Shown here: positions 1 through 8,385 of the stretch, in pieces | Position numbering within the stretch: position 1 is the stretch's first letter | How the letters are laid out: every line of letters starts with the position of its first letter | Source: DATJPR01 sp963811705 | Lineage (GTDB): Bacteria > Bacteroidota > Ignavibacteria > UBA10030 > UBA6906 | Direction: 5' to 3' | DNA length: 64,000 nt | Assembly: GCA_963811705.1 (NCBI GenBank) | Contig: CAWESL010000008.1 | Location: 372,001-436,000 of the forward strand | Notes under the pieces: generated by a model | What the model saw: the letters and a program-made list of their open reading frames with translations, nothing else | What the model was told of the DNA's origin: nothing | Database searches by the model: none | Program-made: the position numbers and the translations under genes

Positions 1-1
1 T

Positions 2-2230
2 CCCCATGCGATCGCCGGCGCAGACGACACTGTGGGGTTCGCGTTTGTCGATGCTTCGACCGGCGAATTTTCGGCCGGGGAATTCCCGTTTCGAAATCTT
101 CCGGAGCAGGTGGCCGGCATTGCGCCTTCCGAGCTCCTGGTCCAGAAGCGCGATGCGCAATCGCTCATCGACCTCCTGAAAAACTCCTTCAGCGGGCTCT
201 ATTCCAAAATCGACGACTGGCTTTTTGACCGCGACTTCGGATACGATCTTCTCCTCCAGCACTTCCGGACGAAAACGCTGAAGGGCTTCGGCATCGATGA
301 ATTCGGCATCGGCATTGTCGCTGCCGGCGCCGTCATGCATTATCTCCAGGAAACGCAAAAGCAAAACCTCCTGCATCTCCGCAAGATCAGCCCGTTCACC
401 ATCGAAGGGTATATCGTTCTCGATGCCCCGACTAAGCGGAATCTGGAGATTTCCTCGTCGTCCGACGGGACACAGGAAGGAAGTCTCTTCGGGATCCTCG
501 ACCGGACCCGGACACCCATGGGGAGCCGGCTTCTCAAACGGTGGATCGGCCAGCCGTTGAAGGTGCTGGAGAACATTGTCGCACGGCTCGATGCGGTCGA
601 GGAACTCGTCCGATCGGAACCGTTGCGACGGGGAATCAGTGACATCCTGGCGCGGATCGGAGATCTTGAGCGGTTGAACATGCGGATTTGCACGGGACGC
701 GCGACGCCGAGAGATCTCGTCGCCTTGCGAGGGATCCTGCTGGACGTGGGGCACCTCCAGACCGCCCTTGCCCCCGTTCACTCCCCCGCCCTGACAGACC
801 TTCGTTCCGTTCTCCATCCTCTGAAAGAAACCTCCGACCTCATCGAACGTTCCATCGAACCCGATCCCCCTGCAGCGCTGAACGATGGCGGCGTGGTCCG
901 AACGGGCTACAACCCTGAGCTCGATGAACTCCGCTCGTTCGCGTTCAGTGGAAAGAAATGGATTGCCGACCTGCAGAAGACAGAGCGCGAGAGGACCGGG
1001 ATCGGCTCTCTGAAAGTGGGTTTCAACAACGTGTTCGGATACTATATCGAAATCACGAACGCGCACAAGGAGAAGATCCCCGCGGATTATATCCGAAAAC
1101 AGACGTTGACCGGCGCCGAACGGTATGTGACGCCCGGACTCAAGGAGCAGGAGGAAAAAATCCTCCACGCGGAAGAGCGGCTGCTCGCCCTCGAGACGAC
1201 GGTCTTCAATGAAGTGCGGCTCGCGATCGCGGGGTGTGCCGGCGACATTCAGGAAAATGCGCGCGCTATCGCGACCGTCGATTGCTACCTCACATTCGCA
1301 GGGTGCGCAATTGAATTTGACTACGTCCGTCCGGACGTCAATACCTCCTCCCGTCTCGACATTACGGCCGGACGACACCCGGTGATCGAGCGACTGCTGC
1401 CTGCGGGCGAAGCCTATGTGCCGAACGACGTTCACCTGTCGACCAACGATGACCAGATTCAGATCATCACCGGACCGAACATGAGCGGGAAGTCAAGTTT
1501 CCTCCGGCAAACGGGCCTGATCGTCCTTCTCGCGCAGGTCGGATCGTTCGTGCCCGCGCAACAGGCCTCCATCGGCATCGTCGACAAGATCTTCACCCGC
1601 GTCGGCGCGAGCGACAAGATCACGACAGGGGAAAGTACGTTTCTCGTCGAGATGCACGAAGCTGCGCATATCGTCAATACCGCGACGGCGCAAAGCCTGA
1701 TTCTCCTCGACGAAGTCGGTCGCGGGACGAGTACCTTCGACGGGATCAGCATCGCATGGGCGCTGACGGAATATCTTCACGATCACGTCGGCGCCCGCAC
1801 GCTGTTCGCGACCCACTACCATGAGCTTAACGAGCTTGCCGATCTATTTCCCCGGATCCGCAATTTCAAGGTGGATGTGCGCGAGTACGACGACAAGGTG
1901 ATCTTTCTTCACAAAGTGACGGCGGGATTTGCCGATCACTCCTACGGCATCCAGGTGGCGCAGATGGCCGGCCTCCCGGGTGAGCTCACCGACAGGGCAA
2001 AAGAAGTTTTGAAGAATCTTGAACAATCAGGACTCTCGCTCCAGGGAGAGGAAGAGGGGACTGTGCGCCGGAAAGCCGGCGGGAGAGGTACCACTCCATC
2101 CGTCCAACTCACGCTGTTCGAAACCCAGGAAGATCCCATCCGCGCGGAGCTCCGCTCCATTGACGTGAATTCCCTCACGCCACTGAAAGCACTGGAGACC
2201 CTGGCGCGACTGAAGGAGAAGGTCTCATGA
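2..2230 (+). CDS. mutS: DNA mismatch repair protein MutS (5' end outside window)
   Basis: MutS recognises mismatches and insertion/deletion loops and, as an ATPase, starts methyl-independent or MutL-dependent repair in the cytoplasm. The frame is already open at base 2, and the first visible residues match the start of the domain II region (GFAFVDASTGEF), so roughly the first 110-130 residues, including the mismatch-reading Phe-X-Glu domain, lie upstream of the window. About 742 residues are visible. The lever and clamp domains are followed by the ABC ATPase: Walker A GPNMSGKSS at 1472-1498, Walker B with the signature LLDEVGRGTST near 1702-1734, and a TLFATHYHEL switch at about 1800. The C-terminal helix-turn-helix dimerisation region is present. 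The stop overlaps the next start (ATGA), so the LysE-like gene is translationally coupled. Identity is very secure; only the true start is unseen. Confidence 0.97.
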   Translation, partial: PHAIAGADDTVGFAFVDASTGEFSAGEFPFRNLPEQVAGIAPSELLVQKRDAQSLIDLLKNSFSGLYSKIDDWLFDRDFGYDLLLQHFRTKTLKGFGIDEFGIGIVAAGAVMHYLQETQKQNLLHLRKISPFTIEGYIVLDAPTKRNLEISSSSDGTQEGSLFGILDRTRTPMGSRLLKRWIGQPLKVLENIVARLDAVEELVRSEPLRRGISDILARIGDLERLNMRICTGRATPRDLVALRGILLDVGHLQTALAPVHSPALTDLRSVLHPLKETSDLIERSIEPDPPAALNDGGVVRTGYNPELDELRSFAFSGKKWIADLQKTERERTGIGSLKVGFNNVFGYYIEITNAHKEKIPADYIRKQTLTGAERYVTPGLKEQEEKILHAEERLLALETTVFNEVRLAIAGCAGDIQENARAIATVDCYLTFAGCAIEFDYVRPDVNTSSRLDITAGRHPVIERLLPAGEAYVPNDVHLSTNDDQIQIITGPNMSGKSSFLRQTGLIVLLAQVGSFVPAQQASIGIVDKIFTRVGASDKITTGESTFLVEMHEAAHIVNTATAQSLILLDEVGRGTSTFDGISIAWALTEYLHDHVGARTLFATHYHELNELADLFPRIRNFKVDVREYDDKVIFLHKVTAGFADHSYGIQVAQMAGLPGELTDRAKEVLKNLEQSGLSLQGEEEGTVRRKAGGRGTTPSVQLTLFETQEDPIRAELRSIDVNSLTPLKALETLARLKEKVS

Positions 2231-2934
2231 TTTCTTCTCTCCTGCTTGGTATCGCGGGCGGCTTTGTTCTCTCCATGCCTCCCGGCCCGATTAGTCTCGC
2301 GGCGACCCGGCAGGTGCTGGCGGGATTCTTCACGTCCGCTCTCAAAATCGTCTTCGCTGCGGCATTGATGGATGTCGTGTATATGCTGGCTGCGACGTTC
2401 GCGTCGTCGGCCATCGTTGTCACCGTGAATAAACTCGTCGCCGAGAGCCGGTGGTTCCCGCTCCTCTTTCAGGTCGTTTGTGTCGGGGTGCTTATTTTTC
2501 TGGGAGTGACATTCCTTCTTCCCGAGAAGCGCCAGCATGAAGAACAGGTGGAAGAACAGCGCGAGCGCAAACAGGAGGAGCGAGCGAAGAAGCTCGGGCA
2601 CACATCACCGTTCTTCCTCGGCCTGCTGATGGCAATCACGAATCTCGCCTCACCGGCCTTTCTCCCGTCGATGGTCGCCACGGTCGGCTTCCTCCAGGCA
2701 AATCACTGGTTGTTGTATTCGGTTCAGGACAACCTGTTGTTTTCTGTCGGTTTCGGGACCGGGACGTTCGTCTGGTTTTTAGTCGCGATGCGACTCTTGG
2801 TGTTTTTCAGGGCCAGACTCTCGGACAATTTTATCAACTGGGTATACCGTTTCGCAGGCGGGACCATGTTGCTGTTCGCCGCCGCCGTCGCGCTGCATGT
2901 CGTGGTGTCGACGGAATGGAGCGCGCTGATGTGA
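2227..2934 (+). CDS. LysE/RhtB-type amino-acid exporter family protein
   Basis: This is a predicted inner-membrane protein of 235 residues with about six hydrophobic segments. The first segment carries the PPGPISL motif seen in LysE/RhtB/threonine efflux families, which export amino acids by the proton motive force. An unusual highly charged stretch rich in Glu, Gln, Arg and Lys (about residues 97-120) separates the first three membrane segments from the last three and is probably a cytoplasmic loop. The ATG overlaps the mutS stop by four bases, so the two are likely co-transcribed, although no functional link to mismatch repair is known. The substrate cannot be predicted from sequence. Family assignment is good, function within it open. 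Confidence 0.75.
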   Translation: MISSLLLGIAGGFVLSMPPGPISLAATRQVLAGFFTSALKIVFAAALMDVVYMLAATFASSAIVVTVNKLVAESRWFPLLFQVVCVGVLIFLGVTFLLPEKRQHEEQVEEQRERKQEERAKKLGHTSPFFLGLLMAITNLASPAFLPSMVATVGFLQANHWLLYSVQDNLLFSVGFGTGTFVWFLVAMRLLVFFRARLSDNFINWVYRFAGGTMLLFAAAVALHVVVSTEWSALM

Positions 2935-2958
2935 AGGAAGGTTCAATCGGAGGAGACA

Positions 2959-3474
2959 ATGACGACGCAGGAAATGCGGCAGCTGTTCGCATACAACTCA
3001 TGGGCGACGAATAAATTCTTTGACGCGCTCGGCCCGCTGTCCCAGGAGCAGCTTTCAAGGGATATGCAGACAAGTCACTCGTCAATTCACAATACGCTGC
3101 TGCACCTTGTCGGGGCGGAGAAGGTCTGGTATGAGCGGTGGTCGGGTGCGACCGTCGAGCCATTCCTGAAGCAGGAACACGCCCCGACTATCGCCGCACT
3201 CAAGCAGGTCTGGACGAAAGTCGGCTTTGATACCGCAAAATTTCTCAGCAGTCTGACCGATAAGAAACTCCAGGAAATCTTCGAGATGAAGACGGCAAAG
3301 GGGGAAATCCAGAAGCACTTGTACTGGCAGTCCATGCTGCACGTTGTGAACCACTCCTCCTATCACCGGGGGCAGATCGTGACATTATTGCGACAACAGG
3401 AGATCGTGCCGCCGTCGACAGGGATGAACGTCTTCTTCCACGAAACCGCCAAGCTGGGAAACACTCCCGGTTAA
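2959..3474 (+). CDS. DinB-like four-helix bundle protein
   Basis: The 171-residue protein begins MTTQEMRQLFAYNSWATNKF, the usual opening of DinB/YfiT-like proteins, and has their spaced histidines: one in the second helix (HNTLLHLVGAEKVWYERW) and a pair in HVVNHSSYHRGQI. In this family three histidines bind a divalent metal in a four-helix bundle; members are thiol transferases or proteins of unknown damage-related role. A clear Shine-Dalgarno GGAGGA lies 8 bases before the ATG. It sits 24 bases after the LysE-like gene and probably belongs to the same transcript. The specific reaction is unknown. It is unrelated to the DNA polymerase IV gene also called dinB. Confidence 0.85.
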   Translation: MTTQEMRQLFAYNSWATNKFFDALGPLSQEQLSRDMQTSHSSIHNTLLHLVGAEKVWYERWSGATVEPFLKQEHAPTIAALKQVWTKVGFDTAKFLSSLTDKKLQEIFEMKTAKGEIQKHLYWQSMLHVVNHSSYHRGQIVTLLRQQEIVPPSTGMNVFFHETAKLGNTPG

Positions 3475-3504
3475 GAATCGGATCCGCTGCGAAGCCACCG
3501 ACCC

Positions 3505-4056
3505 ATGCGCCACGCTCTCCTTGTCCTGAAACTGCTGCTCTATTCGTATCTCGGCTACCTCTTGTATATCCTCGCCGTGGAATACGATCCGACGAACACG
3601 GCGTTCCGGCCGCCCTTCATCCTTTTTGTCGTCGACTGGATCGATCTGTTTATCCATGAGGGCGGGCACTTCCTCTTTCGCATTTTCGGGACATGGATCT
3701 ATATCCTTGGCGGATCGTTGACGCAGGTTCTGCTGCCGGGACTGGCAGTGTATGTCACGTTTCGTCAGGACCGCCGGTGGATCGGCCTTCCGCTGTTCTG
3801 GTTGGGGGAGAACCTGGTAAACGTGAGCGTCTACATTTTTGACGCACCGTACAAGAAGCTCCGCCTTCTTGCCAAAGGCCTCATCCACGATTGGAACTGG
3901 CTGCTGAATGGAGATCCGACGTCCGCCGAAGTGCTCGGGACCATCGTTCAGGGACTGGGGCTCCTTGCGTGTGCTGCCGCGATCGGTTTCGGGGTCTGGT
4001 TCGCGATCAGCATTTTCCGCGAAGGGGAAGACGCGCCCCCACCGGTGTTGGAATAG
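3505..4056 (+). CDS. Small polytopic membrane protein with HEGGH metalloprotease-like motif
   Basis: This 183-residue protein has a hydrophobic N terminus, three to four further hydrophobic segments and a short acidic/proline tail. Residues 51-55 read HEGGH inside a membrane segment (DLFIHEGGHFLF). HExxH embedded in a membrane helix is the zinc-binding signature of site-2-protease-like M50 enzymes. A second candidate ligand, HDW, occurs near residue 130, but the usual M50 second motif (NxxPxPxLDG) is absent. It may therefore be a divergent intramembrane metalloprotease or a protein that has kept the fold only. It follows the DinB-like gene by 30 bases, at the end of the mutS cluster. I do not recognise a named family with certainty. 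Confidence 0.6.
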   Translation: MRHALLVLKLLLYSYLGYLLYILAVEYDPTNTAFRPPFILFVVDWIDLFIHEGGHFLFRIFGTWIYILGGSLTQVLLPGLAVYVTFRQDRRWIGLPLFWLGENLVNVSVYIFDAPYKKLRLLAKGLIHDWNWLLNGDPTSAEVLGTIVQGLGLLACAAAIGFGVWFAISIFREGEDAPPPVLE

Positions 4057-4124
4057 GTTGACGGGGAGAGAACGCGGGGAGGAGGGGCTGGAGGGCAGGG
4101 TGGCTTGGAACCCGGGCCAGTTCG

Positions 4125-4338
4125 AAAAACATGGTTGCTTAGGCAACCACTTTAATGTGGCAAAAAATCCAATTCTGAGGCCGTAAACAGAGGCGAAAAA
4201 ACATGGCAGCTTAGGCAACCACTTTAATGTAAACAGAGGCGAAAAAACATGGCAGCTTAGGCAACCACTTTAATGTAAACAGAGGCGAAAAAAATATGGC
4301 AGCCTAGGCAACCACTTTTAGGGAGCTTAGGCAATGGC
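4125..4338 (+). repeat. Palindromic interspersed repeat cluster, left copy
   Basis: This intergenic stretch carries a perfect 16-base palindrome GGTTGCTTAGGCAACC at 4133-4148 (6-bp stem, TTAG loop). Three imperfect copies follow at about 4205, 4251 and 4298, and a degenerate fragment lies at 4323-4337. The last three full copies recur with a period of 46-47 bases and share the spacer CACTTTAATGTAAACAGAGG. The first copy is followed by a different spacer containing CTGAGGCCGTAAACAGAGG. The same family appears in reverse orientation at 58.0 kb. The cluster lies between the HEGGH gene and the GH3 gene and holds no convincing reading frame. Confidence 0.9.
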
Positions 4339-4359
4339 ATCTCCAGGACGAATGGGATC

Positions 4360-7300
4360 ATGACACATTTCAGGCTTTTTCTATCCGCATCACTCCTCAT
4401 TTTCCTCGCCGGCGTCTCTGCACCATGCCGATCGCAAACAATCGAGGAGAAGATCACCTCCCTCCTTAATAAGATGACGCTGCAGGAAAAGATCCTGCAA
4501 CTCGCCCAGAATCCGGACGCATTCAGTACGGCCGACAATGCGCGACTCGGGATTCCGGGATTCACCATGGCCGACGGACCGCATGGCGTCCGGGTGGGAC
4601 AGGCGACCAGCTTTCCCGTCGGCATCGGCATGGCGGCGACCTTCGACCGCGACCTGGCTCAATGTGTCGGCACGGCGATGGGTGAAGAATTTCTCGGCTT
4701 CGGTAAAGTGCAGGCGCTCGGCCCCTGCCTTGATCTGGACCGCGATCCGCGCAACGGGCGGAGCCCGGAAACCGGCGGAGAGGATCCGTTCCTGGATGCA
4801 CAGATCACGATGAACGTCGTCCGTGGTATTCAGTCCACAGGATGCATCGCAACGGTGAAGCACTATAATGCCAACCACCGAGAAAACGGGCGGTATACCA
4901 ACGATGTCCTGATGTTCAAGCGCGATATGGAGGAGCGCAGCGGCCTGACGTTCCGCACCGCGGTCCAGGAGGGTGGGGCATTCTCGGTGATGAACGCCTA
5001 CAACCTCATCAATGGCGAGAAATGTGCGGAGAACCCTGTGTTGCTGACGGACATCCTTCGGACCGACTGGGGCTTCCCGTACTATGTGGTGTCGGATTGG
5101 GGATCGATCGCCACTACGGCGAAGGCGATCAACGCGGGGTGTGACATTTGCATGGGCGCCGACAATTACAAGAACGACCTCCCTGGTCTTGTCTCCGCCG
5201 GTACGGTGACCGAAGCGACCATCGACGCGGCTGTCCGGAGAGTCCTCAGGACCAAATTTGTTTCCGGGATGATGTCTTCGCTGCCGCGCGGCAATTCCTC
5301 CGATATCGGGAGTGCCCCGCACCAGGCGTTGTGTCTGGAGGCGGGACGGAAATCGCTGGTGCTGCTGAAAAATGACGGCGGCATCCTTCCGTTGAGTCCG
5401 TCGATCGGCTCTGTTGCGCTCATCGGCCCGAACGCGGCCACGCTTCGGACGGATGCGAACGGCAGCAGTTGGGTCACACCGTATGCTCCGGTTACTCCCA
5501 AAGCGGGAATCGAAGCAATCCTCGGCGCGTCCAAAGTGCGCTATGCTGTCGGTTGCACTGTTGCATCCGGCGACACCAGCGGCTTCCCGCTCGCCCGCGT
5601 CTATGCGGCGAATTCAGACGTCGTGGTGTTTGTCGGCGGCCTCGATCCCGATCAGGAGGGCGAAGGACATGACCGTGTGGGTGGCTCCATCACACTGCCG
5701 GGCCAACAGCAGAATCTGATCAACGCGCTCTCGGCCGTCAATCCAAACATGATCGTCGTGCTCTTCAGCGGCGGGGTTTGCGGCATTAACGCTTCGGCGG
5801 CAAACAGCAAGGGGCTGATCTATGCGTTCTATCCGGGCGAGAAAGCCGGGACAGCACTTGCCGAAGTCCTGTTCGGACAAGTCACTCCATCCGGAAAACT
5901 CCCTGTGACCATGCCTACCGGCGATGCCCAACTTCCCGCCTGGAACGACGACTTTACCGACGGCGATATGGGAGGTGGATACCGTTGGTTCGATGCAAAT
6001 GCGATCACTCCGCAGTTCCCCTTCGGATTCGGCCTGAGCTACACCACGTTTGCCTATTCAAACCTCGTGATCGGGCCTTCGAGTATCGCTCCAGGCGAAC
6101 CCGTGACCGTCTCCGTCGATGTGACAAATTCCGGGACCCGGTCAGGCGTCGAAATCGCCCAGCTGTACTTGTCGCACACCGACACCGGGATCGATCTCCC
6201 TGCAAAACAACTCAAAGGGTTTCAACGGGTCTCGCTCCTGGCGGGTCAGACGGCCACGGTAACGTTTACGCTCACAGCGGACGAGTTTGTCTATTATAAT
6301 GAGTCGATCAAAGCGTTCGACGTGTTCCCCGGAGACTATCGGATTCACGTGGGAGGATCGTCTGCAAATCTTCCGGTGAGCGGAATCGTCTCGGTGACGT
6401 CGTCGGGGCGGAGGCCGGATCTCATGATTACCACGATGAGAGTTGTTCCCCCAAATCCCGCCATTGGGGACGCCGTCACATTTCTCGCCTCGGTCAAGAA
6501 CAAGAGCGCTCTTGCAATCCCCGCCGGCACTCCGATCAAGGTTTCGTTCAGAGTCAATGGGAGTGAAATCGCGACGTCGATAACGACAACTCAGGCGATC
6601 CCGGCGTGCGGGATGGCCCTTCTCGAGGCAAACGGTGGCCCGGGGACCGATTTCTTCTGGCATCCGTCAGCGCCCGGGGATTTTACCGTCTCTGCAGAAG
6701 TCGACCCGGACAATGCCGTCGACGAGATTCTGGAAGGGAATAATGCAATCTCTGCAGTCGTGAGCGTCAATCCCCCCCGTCCGGTGAATCTCGCCTTGAG
6801 GAAAAGCGTGACCGTCTCTTCCGTGGAGGGTTCGGGGCTGGAAGGAGACAAAGCGGTCGATGGGTCTCCGGGCACGCGGTGGTCGTCGGCGTTTAGCGAT
6901 CCGCAGTGGCTGACCGTGGATCTCGGTGCCACGACGCATATCGATCATGTCCTCCTGCTGTGGGAGGCGGCGTATGCGAAGGAGTATTACCTTTCCACGT
7001 CGAACGACAACGCGGTCTTTGACGTCGCCTACCATGAGATGGCGGGCAATGGCGGAATCGATTCGGTGTACGTCAATCGAGATGCGCGGTACATCAAGAT
7101 GCTCGGGATTATGCGTGGGACGCAATACGGCTACTCGCTCTACGAGCTGGAAGCGTACGGGTCCGGACCGACAAGTGTCGCCGAACCACCGACGACGGTT
7201 CCCGAACGGTTCGCGCTGGAACAGAATTATCCGAATCCGTTCAATCCGACGACGACTATTCAGTGCGTCGTGGGAGGAGTCGTCGCCCCGAGCGGAGCGG

Positions 7301-7536
7301 TTCACAGCGGAGTCGAGGGGCTAACAAAAGGGGGACAGTGGACAATGGACAGCAACGTGCGGCTCGCGGTGTACGATCTATTAGGCAGAGAGGTGGCGGT
7401 TTTGGCGAACGGCAGATATCCGGCTGGGAGATACTCGTTTACGTTCGATGGAACGAACCTGGCAAGCGGTGTATACGTGTATCGACTAACAGCTGGATCC
7501 TCCTCCGCAGTGCGGAGGATGCTTTTGATTCGATAA
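4360..7536 (+). CDS. Secreted GH3 beta-glycosidase with CARDB, discoidin-like and T9SS tail domains
   Basis: The protein has 1058 residues: a Sec signal peptide (about 1-25), a GH3 N-terminal barrel, a GH3 C-terminal domain, and a fibronectin-III-like domain (about 570-680). These are followed by a CARDB-like adhesion domain (about 685-800), an F5/8 type C (discoidin-like) carbohydrate-binding domain (about 805-930) and a T9SS sorting tail starting at YPNPFNPTTTI. The catalytic nucleophile is predicted to be Asp246 in VVSDWGS. The DQEGEGHDR stretch (431-439) holds candidate acid/base glutamates. It should hydrolyse beta-linked gluco- or xylo-oligosaccharides outside the cell or at its surface. 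The T9SS tail is interrupted by about 24 extra residues before a GQWTMDS strand encoded by a heptamer repeat. Family is secure, substrate is not. Confidence 0.93.
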   Translation: MTHFRLFLSASLLIFLAGVSAPCRSQTIEEKITSLLNKMTLQEKILQLAQNPDAFSTADNARLGIPGFTMADGPHGVRVGQATSFPVGIGMAATFDRDLAQCVGTAMGEEFLGFGKVQALGPCLDLDRDPRNGRSPETGGEDPFLDAQITMNVVRGIQSTGCIATVKHYNANHRENGRYTNDVLMFKRDMEERSGLTFRTAVQEGGAFSVMNAYNLINGEKCAENPVLLTDILRTDWGFPYYVVSDWGSIATTAKAINAGCDICMGADNYKNDLPGLVSAGTVTEATIDAAVRRVLRTKFVSGMMSSLPRGNSSDIGSAPHQALCLEAGRKSLVLLKNDGGILPLSPSIGSVALIGPNAATLRTDANGSSWVTPYAPVTPKAGIEAILGASKVRYAVGCTVASGDTSGFPLARVYAANSDVVVFVGGLDPDQEGEGHDRVGGSITLPGQQQNLINALSAVNPNMIVVLFSGGVCGINASAANSKGLIYAFYPGEKAGTALAEVLFGQVTPSGKLPVTMPTGDAQLPAWNDDFTDGDMGGGYRWFDANAITPQFPFGFGLSYTTFAYSNLVIGPSSIAPGEPVTVSVDVTNSGTRSGVEIAQLYLSHTDTGIDLPAKQLKGFQRVSLLAGQTATVTFTLTADEFVYYNESIKAFDVFPGDYRIHVGGSSANLPVSGIVSVTSSGRRPDLMITTMRVVPPNPAIGDAVTFLASVKNKSALAIPAGTPIKVSFRVNGSEIATSITTTQAIPACGMALLEANGGPGTDFFWHPSAPGDFTVSAEVDPDNAVDEILEGNNAISAVVSVNPPRPVNLALRKSVTVSSVEGSGLEGDKAVDGSPGTRWSSAFSDPQWLTVDLGATTHIDHVLLLWEAAYAKEYYLSTSNDNAVFDVAYHEMAGNGGIDSVYVNRDARYIKMLGIMRGTQYGYSLYELEAYGSGPTSVAEPPTTVPERFALEQNYPNPFNPTTTIQCVVGGVVAPSGAVHSGVEGLTKGGQWTMDSNVRLAVYDLLGREVAVLANGRYPAGRYSFTFDGTNLASGVYVYRLTAGSSSAVRRMLLIR
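7334..7354 (+). repeat. Heptanucleotide tandem repeat inside the GH3 T9SS tail
   Basis: Three 7-base units close to GACAGTG lie in frame within the sorting tail. Three tandem heptamers give 21 bases, so they encode seven residues, here part of GQWTMDSN. The same unit, in either orientation, recurs at 13296 and 15590. Confidence 0.75.
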
Positions 7537-7556
7537 CAGAAAGCACTTCGCCCCAG

Positions 7557-7588
7557 AGTCTCACAGTCCCAAAGTCCCCGAGTTCCAG
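7557..7588. repeat. Degenerate 8-base tandem repeat
   Basis: Four consecutive octamers close to AGTCCCAA fill the gap between the GH3 stop and the next gene. They resemble the heptamer repeats elsewhere in the window but have an 8-base period. Confidence 0.6.
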
Positions 7589-7596
7589 TGGATCTC

Positions 7597-8259
7597 ATGG
7601 ATCTGAACGCCGTTACCGCCGTCATTGTCAACTACCGCACGCCGGACCTCACCGAGCGGGCGGTGAGATCATTTCGCTCTTTTTATCCGGAGGTACGAGT
7701 ACTGCTGATCGACAACGGATCCGGAGACGGGAGCGTTGACCTTCTGCGGCAGCTGAAAGCATTGAACGACGCCCGAACGGAGATCATTGCGAACGCCGGA
7801 AATCTGCATCACGGTCCCGCGATGGATCAGGCACTCCGGGCTGCAACCACGCCGCTGGCACTGTTCCTTGACTCAGACTGCGAGGTGCTGCGTGGAGGGT
7901 TCCTCGAAACGATGATTGCGCTCATCGATGCCGGAACGGAGAACTATGCCGTCGGAAAGAAAATCTTCATGAACGACCGGGGATTCGACACGAAGGAGGA
8001 GGCCGGCGCGCATCCCTATATCCGGCCGATTTGCATGCTGGTCCGGAAGTCGGCCTATCTTGCCCTTCCTCCCTTCGAGCGCCATGGCGCTCCCTGTCTC
8101 GGCAACTTCATTGCAGCCTCCGGCGCGGGTCTGGGACTGCTTCATTTCCCCGTGGAAGACTTTGTCGACCATCAGGGGCGTGGAACGGCGGGCAGGTTCG
8201 GATATCGTCTCGGCCTGAAAGGGAAGATTAACCATTTGTTGAACAGATTTCGATTCTAA
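7597..8259 (+). CDS. Family 2 glycosyltransferase
   Basis: This is a GT-A fold glycosyltransferase of about 220 residues. The N terminus TAVIVNYRTPDLTERAVRSF and LLIDNGSGDGSVD form the nucleotide-sugar site, and LFLDSDCEV supplies the DxD metal-binding motif. It would transfer a sugar from an NDP-sugar at the cytoplasmic face, probably to a surface polysaccharide or lipid. The domain is short and ends soon after the acceptor region. I chose ATG 7597; GTG 7588 is in frame but lies inside an 8-base repeat, and no good ribosome site supports either. A GT4 enzyme follows at 127 bases, so the two may work on the same glycan. Confidence 0.85.
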   Translation: MDLNAVTAVIVNYRTPDLTERAVRSFRSFYPEVRVLLIDNGSGDGSVDLLRQLKALNDARTEIIANAGNLHHGPAMDQALRAATTPLALFLDSDCEVLRGGFLETMIALIDAGTENYAVGKKIFMNDRGFDTKEEAGAHPYIRPICMLVRKSAYLALPPFERHGAPCLGNFIAASGAGLGLLHFPVEDFVDHQGRGTAGRFGYRLGLKGKINHLLNRFRF

Positions 8260-8298
8260 CCGGGACGACTTCGAGCCTTGAGGAAAATCGTCGCCCGG

Positions 8299-8326
8299 CA
8301 CTGACCCCTAGTCCCTGATCCCTTCT
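8299..8326. repeat. Heptanucleotide tandem repeat, intergenic
   Basis: Four degenerate heptamers (CACTGAC, CCCTAGT, CCCTGAT, CCCTTCT) lie between the two glycosyltransferase genes. They belong to the same repeat class as the copies at 13296 and 15590. Confidence 0.65.
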
Positions 8327-8385
8327 CTTTGCTTGTCGCGCATTCCCTCCGTATCTTGACTGACAGCCACATCGTCGCACTCCTT

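Noticed and set aside
3385..4218. A 277-residue minus-strand frame over the HEGGH gene and the repeat cluster
   Set aside because: The first 30 residues are translated palindromic repeats and the rest is antisense to a plausible membrane protein.
4125..4338. CRISPR array
   Set aside because: Spacing is 46-47 bases, but the spacers are identical to one another and the repeat core is a 16-base hairpin; no cas gene is near.
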